64,000 nucleotides of DNA, taken from Nocardia higoensis. Its GTDB lineage: Bacteria; Actinomycetota; Actinomycetes; Mycobacteriales; Mycobacteriaceae. The position numbers were made by a program, and so were the translations under genes. Numbering within the stretch: position 1 is the first letter of the stretch; every line of letters starts with the position of its first letter. The stretch is from positions 1,178,001-1,242,000 of the forward strand of contig NZ_JADLQN010000001.1 of the NCBI RefSeq assembly GCF_015477835.1, read 5' to 3'. The notes beneath the pieces are model-generated. The model was not told the DNA's origin. It did not search any database and saw only the letters and a program-made list of their open reading frames with translations. Shown here in pieces: positions 35,546 to 43,917 of the stretch.

Positions 35546-36058
35546 ATGAGCGAAACCGAAGCGACTGCGGGACAGCCGAATCAGGCCGACATCACCGACT
35601 ACAACGATCCGAACGCACCGTGGAACCAGGCATGGGACGATCAGGCCGGCATCGCCCACTGGAACGATGATGTGATCAGGGAGTTCCGGGAGAACTCGGG
35701 CAAGGTGGGCGGTGCCTACGCGGGCACTGATCTCATCCTGCTCACCACCATCGGAGCCAGGAGCGGCAAGCGGCACACGACTCCGCTCGGGCCTCTGTAC
35801 CGGGACGACACCATGTTCGTGAGCTCGTTCATCGAAGACAAGTACCCGGCCTGGTGGTACAACATCAAGGCGAATCCGCAGGTCACCGTCGAGCTCCGGG
35901 ACAAGACCTACCAGGCGACCGGCACGGTGCTCCAAGGCGCGGACTACGACGAGTTCGCGGCCTGGGTGCTGGCCCACAACCCCCTGCTGGCGGATTTCCA
36001 GTCCAAGGTCGACCGACCGATGCCACTGGTCGTGCTGACCCTGGACCGCGAGGGCTGA
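35546..36058 (+). CDS. Nitroreductase/quinone reductase-family F420(H2)-dependent protein
   Basis: The 170-residue protein belongs to the deazaflavin-dependent nitroreductase (Ddn-like) family, shown by LTTIGARSGKRHTTPLGPLYRDD, AWWYNIKANPQVTVELRDKTYQA and a C-terminal split-barrel strand. Members reduce quinones, nitro compounds or unsaturated lactones with F420H2. The substrate is unknown. The N-terminus has an extra acidic stretch of about 40 residues. Forty-two-base direct repeats lie on both sides of the gene. Confidence 0.85.
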   Translation: MSETEATAGQPNQADITDYNDPNAPWNQAWDDQAGIAHWNDDVIREFRENSGKVGGAYAGTDLILLTTIGARSGKRHTTPLGPLYRDDTMFVSSFIEDKYPAWWYNIKANPQVTVELRDKTYQATGTVLQGADYDEFAAWVLAHNPLLADFQSKVDRPMPLVVLTLDREG

Positions 36059-36131
36059 GCGCCACCAGGAACCTACCGGCCACGGTGGCCGGGTCGACTC
36101 GGCCCATCCGGAACGCCGCCGCTCGATCCCG

Positions 36132-36173
36132 GCCGCACCGGTGGTTCACTCCAGCGAAGACGACATGATCCGG
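36132..36173. repeat. 42-bp imperfect direct repeat, right copy
   Basis: This is the partner of 35416-35457. It spans the stop codon and the last nine codons of the alpha/beta hydrolase gene (minus strand), so it is the functional copy from which the left one was probably derived by duplication. Confidence 0.75.
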
Positions 36174-37039
36174 TCGTGGCGCCGGACGAACTCCAGCACC
36201 CGGCGCGTCACCTTCTCGGGGATCTGGTTCAGGAGGCCATGTCCCACACCCGGATATATCTCGGTCTCGGCCTGCGGGAGGTGTTCGGCCAGACGGCGCA
36301 CCGCGGCCCCGGGATCGGTCACGATCGTCTCGGCCGCGAAGATCACCAGCGTCGGAACGCTGATCGAGCGGATCTCCGCATCGGTCAGCAGCCGCGCCCA
36401 ACCGATCTTCATCCGATAGCTCAATGCCTCCTTGGCATAGGCCGTTTCGAGATCGTCGAGCGTCACCCCCGGTGTCAGCCACTCCGCGATCCGACGCATG
36501 TTCTCCTCGGACTTGCCACGCATCCCGAACGACAACATCTTCATCAGCACCCGCCAGGACGGTTTCACGAACACACCGCCGGGTTCGATCAACGTGACAC
36601 TGTCCAGCCTGCTCGCATCGTGCAGCGCGACAGCGCCGGCATGCCAGGCGCCGTGCGAATAGCCGACCACGTGGACACGCTCGACGCCGAGCCCGTCGAG
36701 CACCTCGTTCAGCCACACCGCGAAATCCGCCTCACGCCGCACCGGTGCGGTCTGCACGCTGCGACCGGCAGTCCCGATGGTGTCCGGCGCGTACACGACC
36801 CGATCGCTCCCGAACTGCGCGGCGACATCGCGCCAATACAGACCGCTGCCGCCGATCGGATGCAGCAGCACGATCGGCGTCCGCGAACCGCTGCCCCACC
36901 GGTGCACATGCGTCGTCCCGAACGAAGTCGGGACATCCACCGTCTGCCTCGGCACCGACCAGGAGGCCGCCAGCGCCTCGTAGGCGCGCATGTACCGCTC
37001 CCGCGCCGCGTCGTTCCTGAACCGCCCGATTCCGGCCAT
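36146..37039 (-). CDS. Alpha/beta hydrolase
   Basis: The 297-residue hydrolase has an oxyanion-hole segment [15 protein letters not shown], the nucleophile elbow [12 protein letters not shown] and a late catalytic His in [16 protein letters not shown]. The Asp is probably in [11 protein letters not shown] or nearby. It is a cytosolic enzyme without a signal peptide. The substrate is unknown. It is transcribed leftwards from an AT-rich promoter shared with the region before cobH. The 3' end is duplicated at 35416-35457. Confidence 0.87.
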   Translation of the reverse strand: MAGIGRFRNDAARERYMRAYEALAASWSVPRQTVDVPTSFGTTHVHRWGSGSRTPIVLLHPIGGSGLYWRDVAAQFGSDRVVYAPDTIGTAGRSVQTAPVRREADFAVWLNEVLDGLGVERVHVVGYSHGAWHAGAVALHDASRLDSVTLIEPGGVFVKPSWRVLMKMLSFGMRGKSEENMRRIAEWLTPGVTLDDLETAYAKEALSYRMKIGWARLLTDAEIRSISVPTLVIFAAETIVTDPGAAVRRLAEHLPQAETEIYPGVGHGLLNQIPEKVTRRVLEFVRRHDRIMSSSLE

Positions 37040-37074
37040 CCGTCGACCTCCCCTTCACGTTGTTGATATCACCG

Positions 37075-37090
37075 TACCATTTATTTGGTA
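37075..37090. promoter_or_regulatory. AT-rich inverted repeat upstream of the alpha/beta hydrolase
   Basis: TACCA and TGGTA face each other across six A/T bases, 36 bases before the hydrolase start and in the most AT-rich patch of this region. It is a candidate operator or promoter core. The remaining bases to cobH (37091-37302) show no riboswitch landmarks and no gene. Confidence 0.45.
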
Positions 37091-37302
37091 TGCCTGTATT
37101 AACGAGGTCGCCGCGCAGAGAATCGTCGACGCGCGCCGCGACCACCACGCCAGACCGACGACATCGGGCTCACGCCGTGGCATTCGGCAGCCGCCTCGGC
37201 CCCAGCCGCCCACACCAGGCGCTACCGGGTGCTCATCCCCGCGGCGTCCGCCTTCTCGAGCCGTGCCGAATCCACCCGAGGGCGCCCATTAGGGTGGAGC
37301 GC

Positions 37303-37938
37303 ATGTCCGACCTGCGTGCCAGCTACCTCACCGACGGGGCCGAGATCTATCGGCGCTCGTTCGCGACCATCCGCGCCGAAGCCGACCTGAGCGGCTTCCC
37401 GGCGGATGTCGCCCAGGTGGCGGTACGCATGATCCACGGCTGCGGGCAGGTCGACCTGGCCGGGGACATCGCCTTCTCCCCCGGCGTGATCGCGGCGGCT
37501 CGGGCGGCATTACGCGACGGCGCTCCGATTCTGTGCGACGCGAACATGGTCGCCTCCGGCGTCACCCGCAAACGGCTGCCCGCCGACAACGAGGTCGTCT
37601 GCCTGCTGCGCGACCCGCGCGTGCCGGAACTGGCCGCCTCGATCGGCACCACCCGTTCGGCGGCGGCGCTCGAGCTGTGGCGCGACCGGCTCGACGGCGC
37701 GGTCGTCGCCATCGGCAACGCCCCGACCGCGCTGTTCCACCTGCTCGACATGCTCGACGCGGGCGCGCCTCGCCCGGCGGCGGTGCTGGGTATCCCGGTC
37801 GGGTTCGTGGGGGCGGCCGAGTCCAAGCAGGCGCTGATCGAGCACGGCGGCGTCGAATATCTCACCGTCCGCGGCAGGCGCGGCGGCAGCGCCATCACCG
37901 CCTCGGCACTGAACGCGATTGCGAGCGAACAAGAATGA
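37303..37938 (+). CDS. cobH: Precorrin-8X methylmutase
   Basis: The 211-residue enzyme moves the C11 methyl of precorrin-8X to C12, giving hydrogenobyrinic acid. Family marks are [19 protein letters not shown] with the catalytic His, [29 protein letters not shown] and [17 protein letters not shown] 37303 follows GGTGGAG at four bases. A longer upstream frame has no coding character. The stop overlaps the cobIJ start (ATGA). Confidence 0.95.
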   Translation: MSDLRASYLTDGAEIYRRSFATIRAEADLSGFPADVAQVAVRMIHGCGQVDLAGDIAFSPGVIAAARAALRDGAPILCDANMVASGVTRKRLPADNEVVCLLRDPRVPELAASIGTTRSAAALELWRDRLDGAVVAIGNAPTALFHLLDMLDAGAPRPAAVLGIPVGFVGAAESKQALIEHGGVEYLTVRGRRGGSAITASALNAIASEQE

Positions 37939-39854
37939 GCAGCGAAGTGACCGCCGCGGGCAAGTTGTGGGGCGTCGGGCTCGGTCCGGGCGATCCCGAG
38001 CTGGTGACGGTCAAGGCGGCCCGCGTCATCACCGAGGCCGATGTCATCGCCTTCCACAGCGCGCGGCACGGGCGCAGCATCTCGCGGGGGATCGCCGCGC
38101 CGTACATGCGCCCGGGGCAACTCGAGGAGCACCTGGTCTACCCGGTGACCACCGAGACCACCAACCATCCCGGCGGCTACCAGGGCGCGATCGACGAGTT
38201 CTACGCCGAAGCCGCCGAACGCCTCGCCACCCACCTGAGCGCGGGCCGCTCGGTCGCCCTGCTCGCCGCGGGCGACCCGCTGTTCTACAGCTCCTACATG
38301 CACATGCACCGCCGCCTCGCCGACCGGTTCGAGGCCGAGATCATCCCCGGCATCACCTCGGTCAGCGCGGCCTCGGCTGCGCTGGGCACCCCGCTGGTGG
38401 AAGGCGAACAAGTCCTCACCGTGCTGCCCGGCACCATGCCCACCGAGGAACTCACCCGCCGCCTGCGCGACACCGACGCCGCCGCCATCATGAAGCTCGG
38501 CCGCACCTATCCCGGCGTGCGCCGGGCTCTGGCCGACTCCGGCCGGCTCGATGACGCCTACTACATCGAGCGCGCCAGCAGCACCCGCGAGCGCGTGCTC
38601 ACCGCGGCCGACGTCGACGACGCCGACGTGCCCTACTTCTCCATCGCCCTGGTCCCCGGCCCGCGCCCGACCACCCCGCTTCCGCGAGCGCGATCCGCCG
38701 GGGCGGGGCGACCCGACCCGACGGCCACCACAGCAGCCGCGACCACAAGAACGTCGGCCGTCGGCGGCCCCGGTAACTCGGCACCCGGAATCGGGACAGC
38801 CTCGCGCGCCGAGACGAGCGCACCGGGCGACGCGGGCACATCCGGCACCACCGCACCGGCCGCGACCGCACCGGCCGGGGCCGCCGGTGCGGGCTCCGCG
38901 CAGATCGACGCCGCCGAGGCCGGACTCGCAGCAGTCGGAGTCACGCAGATCGGCATTTCCCAGGCCGAGGCCGCCGGGACCGGCTCCGCTCGGGTCGGAA
39001 CCGCTGAGACCAGGCCCGCGCCCACCGGCATCGCACCCACCTGCACCGGCGAGGCCGGGTCCGCCCAGCCGGAGCCCGCGACGGTGACCGGCGAGGTGGT
39101 CGTGGTCGGCCTGGGTCCGGGCAGCCCGGACTGGACCACCCCCGAGGTGCGCGAAGCCCTCGCCGAGGCCACCGATCTCGTCGGCTACACGACCTACATC
39201 GACCGGGTGCCGGTGCGTCCCGGCCAGCGCAGGCACGCCAGCGACAACCGGGTCGAATCCGAGCGCGCGGCGATGGCGCTGGATCTCGCCCTGCGCGGGG
39301 CGAAGGTCGCGGTGGTGTCCTCGGGCGATCCCGGCGTGTTCGCGATGGCCGCTGCGGTGCTCGAGGAATCGGCGGACCCACGGTGGCGGGCGGTGCCGGT
39401 GCGGGTCCTGCCCGGCCTGACCGCCGCGAACGCGGTCGCCAGCCGAGTCGGCGCGCCGCTGGGCCACGACTACGCCATGATCTCGCTGTCGGACCGGCTC
39501 AAGCCCTGGGACGTCGTGGCGCGCAGGCTGGCCGCGGTCGCGGCGGCGGACATGGCGATCGCGATCTACAACCCGGCCTCGTCGCAGCGCACCTGGCAGG
39601 TCGGCGCGATGCGCGATCTGCTGCTCGAACATCGCGCACCGGACACACCGGTGGTGCTCGGACGCGACGTCGGCGGACCGACCGAGAGCGTTCGGGTGGT
39701 GCGACTGGCCGACCTCGACCCGGCCGAGGTCGACATGCGCACGCTGCTGATCATCGGCGCGACCACCACCGCGGTCGTGGAATCCGATCACGGCACCCGC
39801 GTCTACACCTCACGCCGCTACAGCACCGCCGAGGCCCCTTCCCCGATCCGGTAA
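37935..39854 (+). CDS. cobIJ: CobI-CobJ fusion: precorrin-2 C20- and precorrin-3B C17-methyltransferase
   Basis: The 639-residue protein joins two tetrapyrrole methylases. The first (about residues 1-245) has [37 protein letters not shown] and [15 protein letters not shown] (CobI). The second (about 385-639) has [37 protein letters not shown] and [23 protein letters not shown] (CobJ). Between them is a linker of about 135 residues rich in Ala, Thr, Gly and Pro. The fused order is as in mycobacteria, but this linker is unusually long. Translation is coupled to cobH by ATGA. Confidence 0.94.
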   Translation: MSSEVTAAGKLWGVGLGPGDPELVTVKAARVITEADVIAFHSARHGRSISRGIAAPYMRPGQLEEHLVYPVTTETTNHPGGYQGAIDEFYAEAAERLATHLSAGRSVALLAAGDPLFYSSYMHMHRRLADRFEAEIIPGITSVSAASAALGTPLVEGEQVLTVLPGTMPTEELTRRLRDTDAAAIMKLGRTYPGVRRALADSGRLDDAYYIERASSTRERVLTAADVDDADVPYFSIALVPGPRPTTPLPRARSAGAGRPDPTATTAAATTRTSAVGGPGNSAPGIGTASRAETSAPGDAGTSGTTAPAATAPAGAAGAGSAQIDAAEAGLAAVGVTQIGISQAEAAGTGSARVGTAETRPAPTGIAPTCTGEAGSAQPEPATVTGEVVVVGLGPGSPDWTTPEVREALAEATDLVGYTTYIDRVPVRPGQRRHASDNRVESERAAMALDLALRGAKVAVVSSGDPGVFAMAAAVLEESADPRWRAVPVRVLPGLTAANAVASRVGAPLGHDYAMISLSDRLKPWDVVARRLAAVAAADMAIAIYNPASSQRTWQVGAMRDLLLEHRAPDTPVVLGRDVGGPTESVRVVRLADLDPAEVDMRTLLIIGATTTAVVESDHGTRVYTSRRYSTAEAPSPIR

Positions 39855-39880
39855 TATTCCACTATGGAATATCGGATCGG
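39843..39880. promoter_or_regulatory. Long inverted repeat between cobIJ and padR
   Basis: Outer arms CCGATCCG (39843-39850) and CGGATCGG (39873-39880) are perfectly complementary. Inside them ATATTCC (39854-39860) faces GGAATAT (39866-39872) around ACTAT, with one three-base bulge. It overlaps the cobIJ stop and ends 26 bases before the padR start. It may be the operator of that PadR protein, a hairpin ending the cob transcript, or both. Confidence 0.65.
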
Positions 39881-39905
39881 GATCGTCTGACCGAAGGGAG
39901 TGCGC

Positions 39906-40436
39906 GTGCCCGAAACCGCGACCGCACGCAAGTCGCTGAACTCCACGGCCGCCTCGCTGCTGGGTTTCCTGCACGAGGGGCCGATGTCCGGCTGGGATCT
40001 GGTCACTCTCGCCCAGGACCGGATCGGCGACTTCTGGACCATCACCCAGAGCCAGGTCTACCGCGAACTGGCCGCCATGGCCGCCCACGGTCTGGTCGAA
40101 AAAGGCGAGGCGGGCGCCCGCGACCGCACGCCCTACCACCTGACCGACGCCGGACGGGAAGCATTCCTGGAGTGGGTCGCGCGCGACCCCGGCGCCGAGA
40201 CCATCCGCGTCCCGCTGCTGCTGAGCATGCACTTCGGCGAGCACATCGCCCCCGAGCGCCTGGCCGTCATCATCGCCGCCAACCGCGAGATCCACCAGGA
40301 ACGCCTGGCCCGCTACCTCGCCGACGAGGACAAGGACATGCCGGCGCACCGGCGCGCCACCCTCGAATTCGGCGTCGGCTACGAACGCGCGGTACTCGCC
40401 TGGTTCGACCGGCTGCCCGAGATCCTGGGGCACTGA
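39906..40436 (+). CDS. PadR-family transcriptional regulator
   Basis: The 176-residue regulator has a winged helix (AASLLGFLHEGPMSGWDLVTLAQ, FWTITQSQVYRELAAMAAHGLVEKG, RTPYHLTDAGREAFLEW) and a helical C-terminal domain (Vir/PadR type). GTG 39906 is chosen because GAAGGGAG lies five bases upstream. GTG 39900 is an alternative. It sits alone in the cob cluster with a long palindrome in front, suggesting autoregulation. No drug-efflux partner is adjacent. Confidence 0.87.
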   Translation: MPETATARKSLNSTAASLLGFLHEGPMSGWDLVTLAQDRIGDFWTITQSQVYRELAAMAAHGLVEKGEAGARDRTPYHLTDAGREAFLEWVARDPGAETIRVPLLLSMHFGEHIAPERLAVIIAANREIHQERLARYLADEDKDMPAHRRATLEFGVGYERAVLAWFDRLPEILGH

Positions 40437-40461
40437 GCCCGCCCGAACGCGGTTGTCCGTT

Positions 40462-40484
40462 CCACGGAGAACGCCGGTCCGTGG
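40462..40484. terminator. Possible terminator between convergent padR and cobK
   Basis: CCACGGA (40462-40468) and TCCGTGG (40478-40484) form a perfect seven-pair stem with a nine-base loop, in the 72-base gap between convergent genes. No T-run follows. Confidence 0.45.
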
Positions 40485-40508
40485 GTGCCGAGGGGATTCC
40501 GGCAGGAT

Positions 40509-41252
40509 TCAGACCGCGATATCCGACGCCAGCCATGTCCACGCTTCACCGGCAGTTCCGACCACCGCTGTCGAAGCCGATGCCGGGGGCCGGTCGATCA
40601 TGACGACCGGAATACGCAATTGCCTCGCGGCTTCGAGTTTCGCCTCGGTCTGATCGCCGCCGCTGTTCTTGGTCACCAGGACGTCGATGGCGTGGCGCGA
40701 CAACAGCGCGATCTCTTCAGCCACGGAGAACGGGCCGCGCGCGAGCAGCAATTCGTGGTGGGGCGGCACCGCGGCGGTGGGCGGGTCGATGGCGCGGATC
40801 AGGAACCAGGGCTCGGTCAGTCCGGCGAATGCGCCGACACCCTGACGGCCGATGGTCAGGAATACGCGCGAATACCCCGCGCCGACGGCTCGAGCGGCCG
40901 CCGCGAGGTCGGGGACCGCGATCCAGTGGTCACCGGGACCGGCGATCCAGGCGGGACGCAGCAGACGCAACAGCGGCACCGCCGCGGCGGCGGCGGCGTG
41001 CGAGGCGTTGGCGCCGATGGTGGCGGCGAAAGGGTGGGTGGCGTCCACGACGCGGTCGATCGCGTTGTCCGACAGCCATGTTCGCAGTCCCTCGGCGCCG
41101 CCGAACCCACCGATGCGAACCTCCCCCTCGGGAAGCCGGGGGTCGCGCACGCGTCCGGCGAGCGAGGAGACGATGTCGACTCCGCGCTCGCCGGACGCGA
41201 TTCGGGCCAGCTCCCGGGCTTCGCCGGTGCCGCCCAATATCAGGACTCTCAG
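40509..41252 (-). CDS. cobK: Precorrin-6A reductase
   Basis: The 247-residue enzyme reduces precorrin-6A with NADPH. It begins with a Rossmann-like RVLILGGTGEARELARI and contains VVDATHPFAATIGANASHAA and the late VTKNSGGDQTEAKLEAARQL, all typical of CobK/CbiJ. No ATG, GTG or TTG lies at the expected place. A CTG at 41252 follows GGGAGATGGA closely and gives the usual family length. The only other in-frame start, GTG 41327, would overlap the upstream gene by 50 bases and add 25 unlikely residues. The CTG start is therefore preferred. Confidence 0.9.
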   Translation of the reverse strand: MRVLILGGTGEARELARIASGERGVDIVSSLAGRVRDPRLPEGEVRIGGFGGAEGLRTWLSDNAIDRVVDATHPFAATIGANASHAAAAAAVPLLRLLRPAWIAGPGDHWIAVPDLAAAARAVGAGYSRVFLTIGRQGVGAFAGLTEPWFLIRAIDPPTAAVPPHHELLLARGPFSVAEEIALLSRHAIDVLVTKNSGGDQTEAKLEAARQLRIPVVMIDRPPASASTAVVGTAGEAWTWLASDIAV

Positions 41253-41277
41253 TGGTCCATCTCCCGGTGACCGTGTC

Positions 41278-41880
41278 TCACTGGCCGCTGAAGTAGGCGC
41301 TGCCGGAGTCCAGCAACGCGGGACCACCCGCGACCAGCAGACCGATGACGGCGCCGATGGCCGCGCCGGGGATCACACCGACGACGAAACCGAACAGGCC
41401 GATCAGGCCGCCGATGACGGCGCCGACGGCCGCACCGAGCGAGGCGCGCTGCAGCTCGGCGAAGAACCACTGCTGGGCGCTGACGTCCTGCACGGCGATG
41501 GCCTCGCCCTGCGGGGTGAGGGTCAGCTTGTTGCCGGACTCGTCGACGGCGGCGACGAGCTGCACCTCGGTGCCGTCGGTGGCCTGACGCGCGGTCAGCG
41601 GGATGCGGGTGACTTCCTCGCCCGCGTCGTTCTTCAGCGTCACCGCCGAGCCGTCGGCATCGAGGGTGAACGCCCCGCCGGTGACAGTGGTGACGATGGA
41701 GCGGCCCGCGTCGGCGATGACCGCGGAGTACTCGACACCCTTCTCGGCGCCTTCGGCGGCCAGCGGCGCCTCTTCGGTGGCGGCGGGCGGGGTGGCGGGA
41801 TCGGCGTAGCTGGTGCCGGTGGCGACGCCCATCGCGGCGACGGCCAGCAGCGCGGTGGCGGCGAATTGCTTGTACTTCAT
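41278..41880 (-). CDS. Secreted protein with glycine-zipper membrane hairpin
   Basis: The 200-residue protein has a clear signal peptide (KYKQFAATALLAVAAMGVA, cleavage near YADP). A beta-rich middle region follows (GGAFTLDADGSAVTLKNDAG), then a C-terminal glycine-zipper hydrophobic stretch (ASLGAAVGAVIGGLIGLFGF and IPGAAIGAVIGLLVAGG). Such proteins are common in Nocardia and relatives with no assigned role. The gene stands where cobM would be expected between cobK and cobL. ATG 41880 follows GGGAG. Confidence 0.75.
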   Translation of the reverse strand: MKYKQFAATALLAVAAMGVATGTSYADPATPPAATEEAPLAAEGAEKGVEYSAVIADAGRSIVTTVTGGAFTLDADGSAVTLKNDAGEEVTRIPLTARQATDGTEVQLVAAVDESGNKLTLTPQGEAIAVQDVSAQQWFFAELQRASLGAAVGAVIGGLIGLFGFVVGVIPGAAIGAVIGLLVAGGPALLDSGSAYFSGQ

Positions 41881-41967
41881 GAATCTCCCAGAACTCGATT
41901 TTCCGATAACGATCGGATCACGCGCTAGACCCTACCGCCGAATCGCCGGTGTTTCACCCCCGTCGCG

Positions 41968-43917
41968 TCACCCGGATTTCGTCCATACCCATTGCGCCAC
42001 AGGCAAGTGCGGACGCCACGCGGTGAATCCGCCCAACGGTTCGGCGCGGTAGATCTGGAATTTGCGCAACTTCCCGCCGTACTGGGCCGCCGAGCGCACC
42101 AACAGCGCCTCGGTCTCGGCGGTGACGGCATTGGCGACCAGCCGGCCTCCCGGACGCAGCCGGTCCAGACAGGATTCGAGCAGTCCCTCCTGAGTGAGGC
42201 CCCCGCCGACGAATATCGCATCCGGCGTCCCGTCGGAATTCGCGGCGAGTTCGGTCATGGCTTCACCGCGCACCGTCACCTGCGGCACCCCGAGCGCTTC
42301 CGCATTCGCCGCGATGGCGGCCCGCCTGCGTTCCAGCCGCTCGAAACCGATCGCACGGCAGGCGGGGTGCGCGCGGCACCATTCGATGGCGATACTGCCC
42401 GAACCACCGCCGATGTCCCACAGCAGCTCGCCGGGCGCGGGCGCGAGCGCCGACAGCGTCAGGGCACGGACCTCGGCCTTGGTGAGCTGGCCGTCGCCAC
42501 CGAAACTCTCGTCCGGCAGGCCGGGAACGCGGGTGCGCCGCGCGGCGCCCGGGCTCGCCACGGTGTCGATCGCGACAATGTTGAGCGGGTCGATGGCGCG
42601 GGGATCGATACCGCTCGCGCCAGCACCATCCGCGGACACGCCGGTCGCCTCGACGCTCGGCGCAACCGCGACGGGCTCGGCGGCGCGGCGCCGACCGGCA
42701 TGACTCGGCTCGCTGCTGTGCCAGACGGAGTCGAGCAGTCCGCCTTCGTTCCGGTCGGCGCGATGCCTGCCCCGACCGGGCCGAACCACGCCGACCTGGT
42801 CGGCACGGGGCGGCTCGTCGCGACTGTCGGCGATCGGGTCGAGGTAGAGCGGATCGCCGATCGGCGCGGCCAGTTCCGCGGCTGTCGCTGTGCCGATCCG
42901 TTCGGACGGGCCGCCCAATTGCTCCAACACGGTCAGACGTGATCCCTCCAAGCCGTTGGCGCACAACAGCTGCGCCAAGGCCACGGGGGTCGTCTCGTCC
43001 GCGCTGAGTACCAGGACACGGCGGCCGTCGGTCAGCTCCGGAAGCACGCCCGCCAGCGGCCGGCCGACCACGCTGACCACCGGGGTGTCGGCCAGCGCCC
43101 AGCCCAGGCGGGCGCAGGCCAGCGAGGCCGAGGACGGTTGCGGCAGCACCCGCAGCGAGGCCGGGCCGAACAGCCGGGCCAGCGTGACGCCGATGCCGTA
43201 GAACATCGGGTCGCCGCTGGCCAGCACGCACACCCGACGGTCGGCGTGCCGGAGCAGGATGTCGGGCAGCGCGGGGAGCAGCGGCGACGGCCACGACCGG
43301 CGCTCCCCGCCGACGCGCGCGGGCAGCAACTCCAGTTGCCGGGCCGAGCCGAACACCACGTCGGCCCCCTCGATCGCCGCGCACGCGCCTGCTCCGAGTC
43401 CCGGCCACCCGTCCGCACCGATGCCGACGACGGCGATCGGCGAACCCGGCCATCGCGTCGCCGGGCCGGGCGCGGCGGCTTCGATCACCGCGCCCCCGGT
43501 CCGGAACCGATCCGCTCCCGCGCCGGTCACGGCCGATTCGACAGCGCTCGCGCGGCCGGCACCGGCCGCGTCCCTGCGCCGGCCACGGCTGTCGGTGACG
43601 CCGACGCTCTCGCCGGCGCGGCTGTCCCCGTCCGTGCGCCCCTCTCCGGTGCGCCCCTCTCCGGTGCGTCGCTCAGCAGCGCGTCGCTCAGCAGCGCGTC
43701 CGGTATCAGGGCGGCCGACATCAGTACGACCAACGTCAGAGCCGCCAACGTCAGAGCCGCCAACGTCAGAGCCGCCGACGTCAGAGCCGCCGACATCAGA
43801 GCCGCCGACGTCGGAACGACCGATGTCAGAGCGGCTCGCGGTCATGCGCGGCCCGTTCGCGCTCGCCTTGCCAGTACCCGAGCCGGGCACGGCACTCATC
43901 GACGCATCCGGGGTCAC
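41968..43917 (-). CDS. cobL: Precorrin-6Y C5,15-methyltransferase (decarboxylating), CobL
   Basis: The protein has about 649 residues, against some 400 for a typical CobL. The CobE-like half has IAVVGIGADGWPGLG, VLASGDPMFYGIGVTLARL and VLPQPSSASLACARLGWAL. The CobT-like half has LLWDIGGGSGSIAIEWCR and DAIFVGGGLTQEGLLE. It methylates C5 and C15 and removes the C12 acetate carboxyl. The extra length comes from a N-terminal tail of about 170 residues with pentapeptide repeats and an insertion of about 90 residues between the two halves. GTG 43917 overlaps the stop of the SDR gene by GTGA. Confidence 0.93.
   Translation of the reverse strand: MTPDASMSAVPGSGTGKASANGPRMTASRSDIGRSDVGGSDVGGSDVGGSDVGGSDVGGSDVGRTDVGRPDTGRAAERRAAERRTGEGRTGEGRTDGDSRAGESVGVTDSRGRRRDAAGAGRASAVESAVTGAGADRFRTGGAVIEAAAPGPATRWPGSPIAVVGIGADGWPGLGAGACAAIEGADVVFGSARQLELLPARVGGERRSWPSPLLPALPDILLRHADRRVCVLASGDPMFYGIGVTLARLFGPASLRVLPQPSSASLACARLGWALADTPVVSVVGRPLAGVLPELTDGRRVLVLSADETTPVALAQLLCANGLEGSRLTVLEQLGGPSERIGTATAAELAAPIGDPLYLDPIADSRDEPPRADQVGVVRPGRGRHRADRNEGGLLDSVWHSSEPSHAGRRRAAEPVAVAPSVEATGVSADGAGASGIDPRAIDPLNIVAIDTVASPGAARRTRVPGLPDESFGGDGQLTKAEVRALTLSALAPAPGELLWDIGGGSGSIAIEWCRAHPACRAIGFERLERRRAAIAANAEALGVPQVTVRGEAMTELAANSDGTPDAIFVGGGLTQEGLLESCLDRLRPGGRLVANAVTAETEALLVRSAAQYGGKLRKFQIYRAEPLGGFTAWRPHLPVAQWVWTKSG
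43636..43830. repeat. In-frame 15-bp tandem repeat array in cobL
   Basis: Thirteen consecutive 15-base units encode pentapeptides, residues 30-94 of CobL: nine SDVGG/SDVGR-like units, then two AAERR and two TGEGR units. Within each block the DNA units are nearly identical, so this is a recent minisatellite. All units keep the frame. The array is probably length-variable between strains. Confidence 0.92.

Noticed and set aside
35416..36173. Direct repeats as ends of an insertion sequence or integrated element
   Set aside because: There is no transposase or recombinase between them, and the right copy is simply the coding end of the hydrolase gene.
37091..37302. Possible second cobalamin riboswitch before cobH
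   Set aside because: No B12-box core (GCCACTG) or matching P1 arms could be found in this leader.
43636..43830. Repeat array as a possible CRISPR
   Set aside because: Units are 15 bases with no spacers and encode in-frame pentapeptides of CobL.
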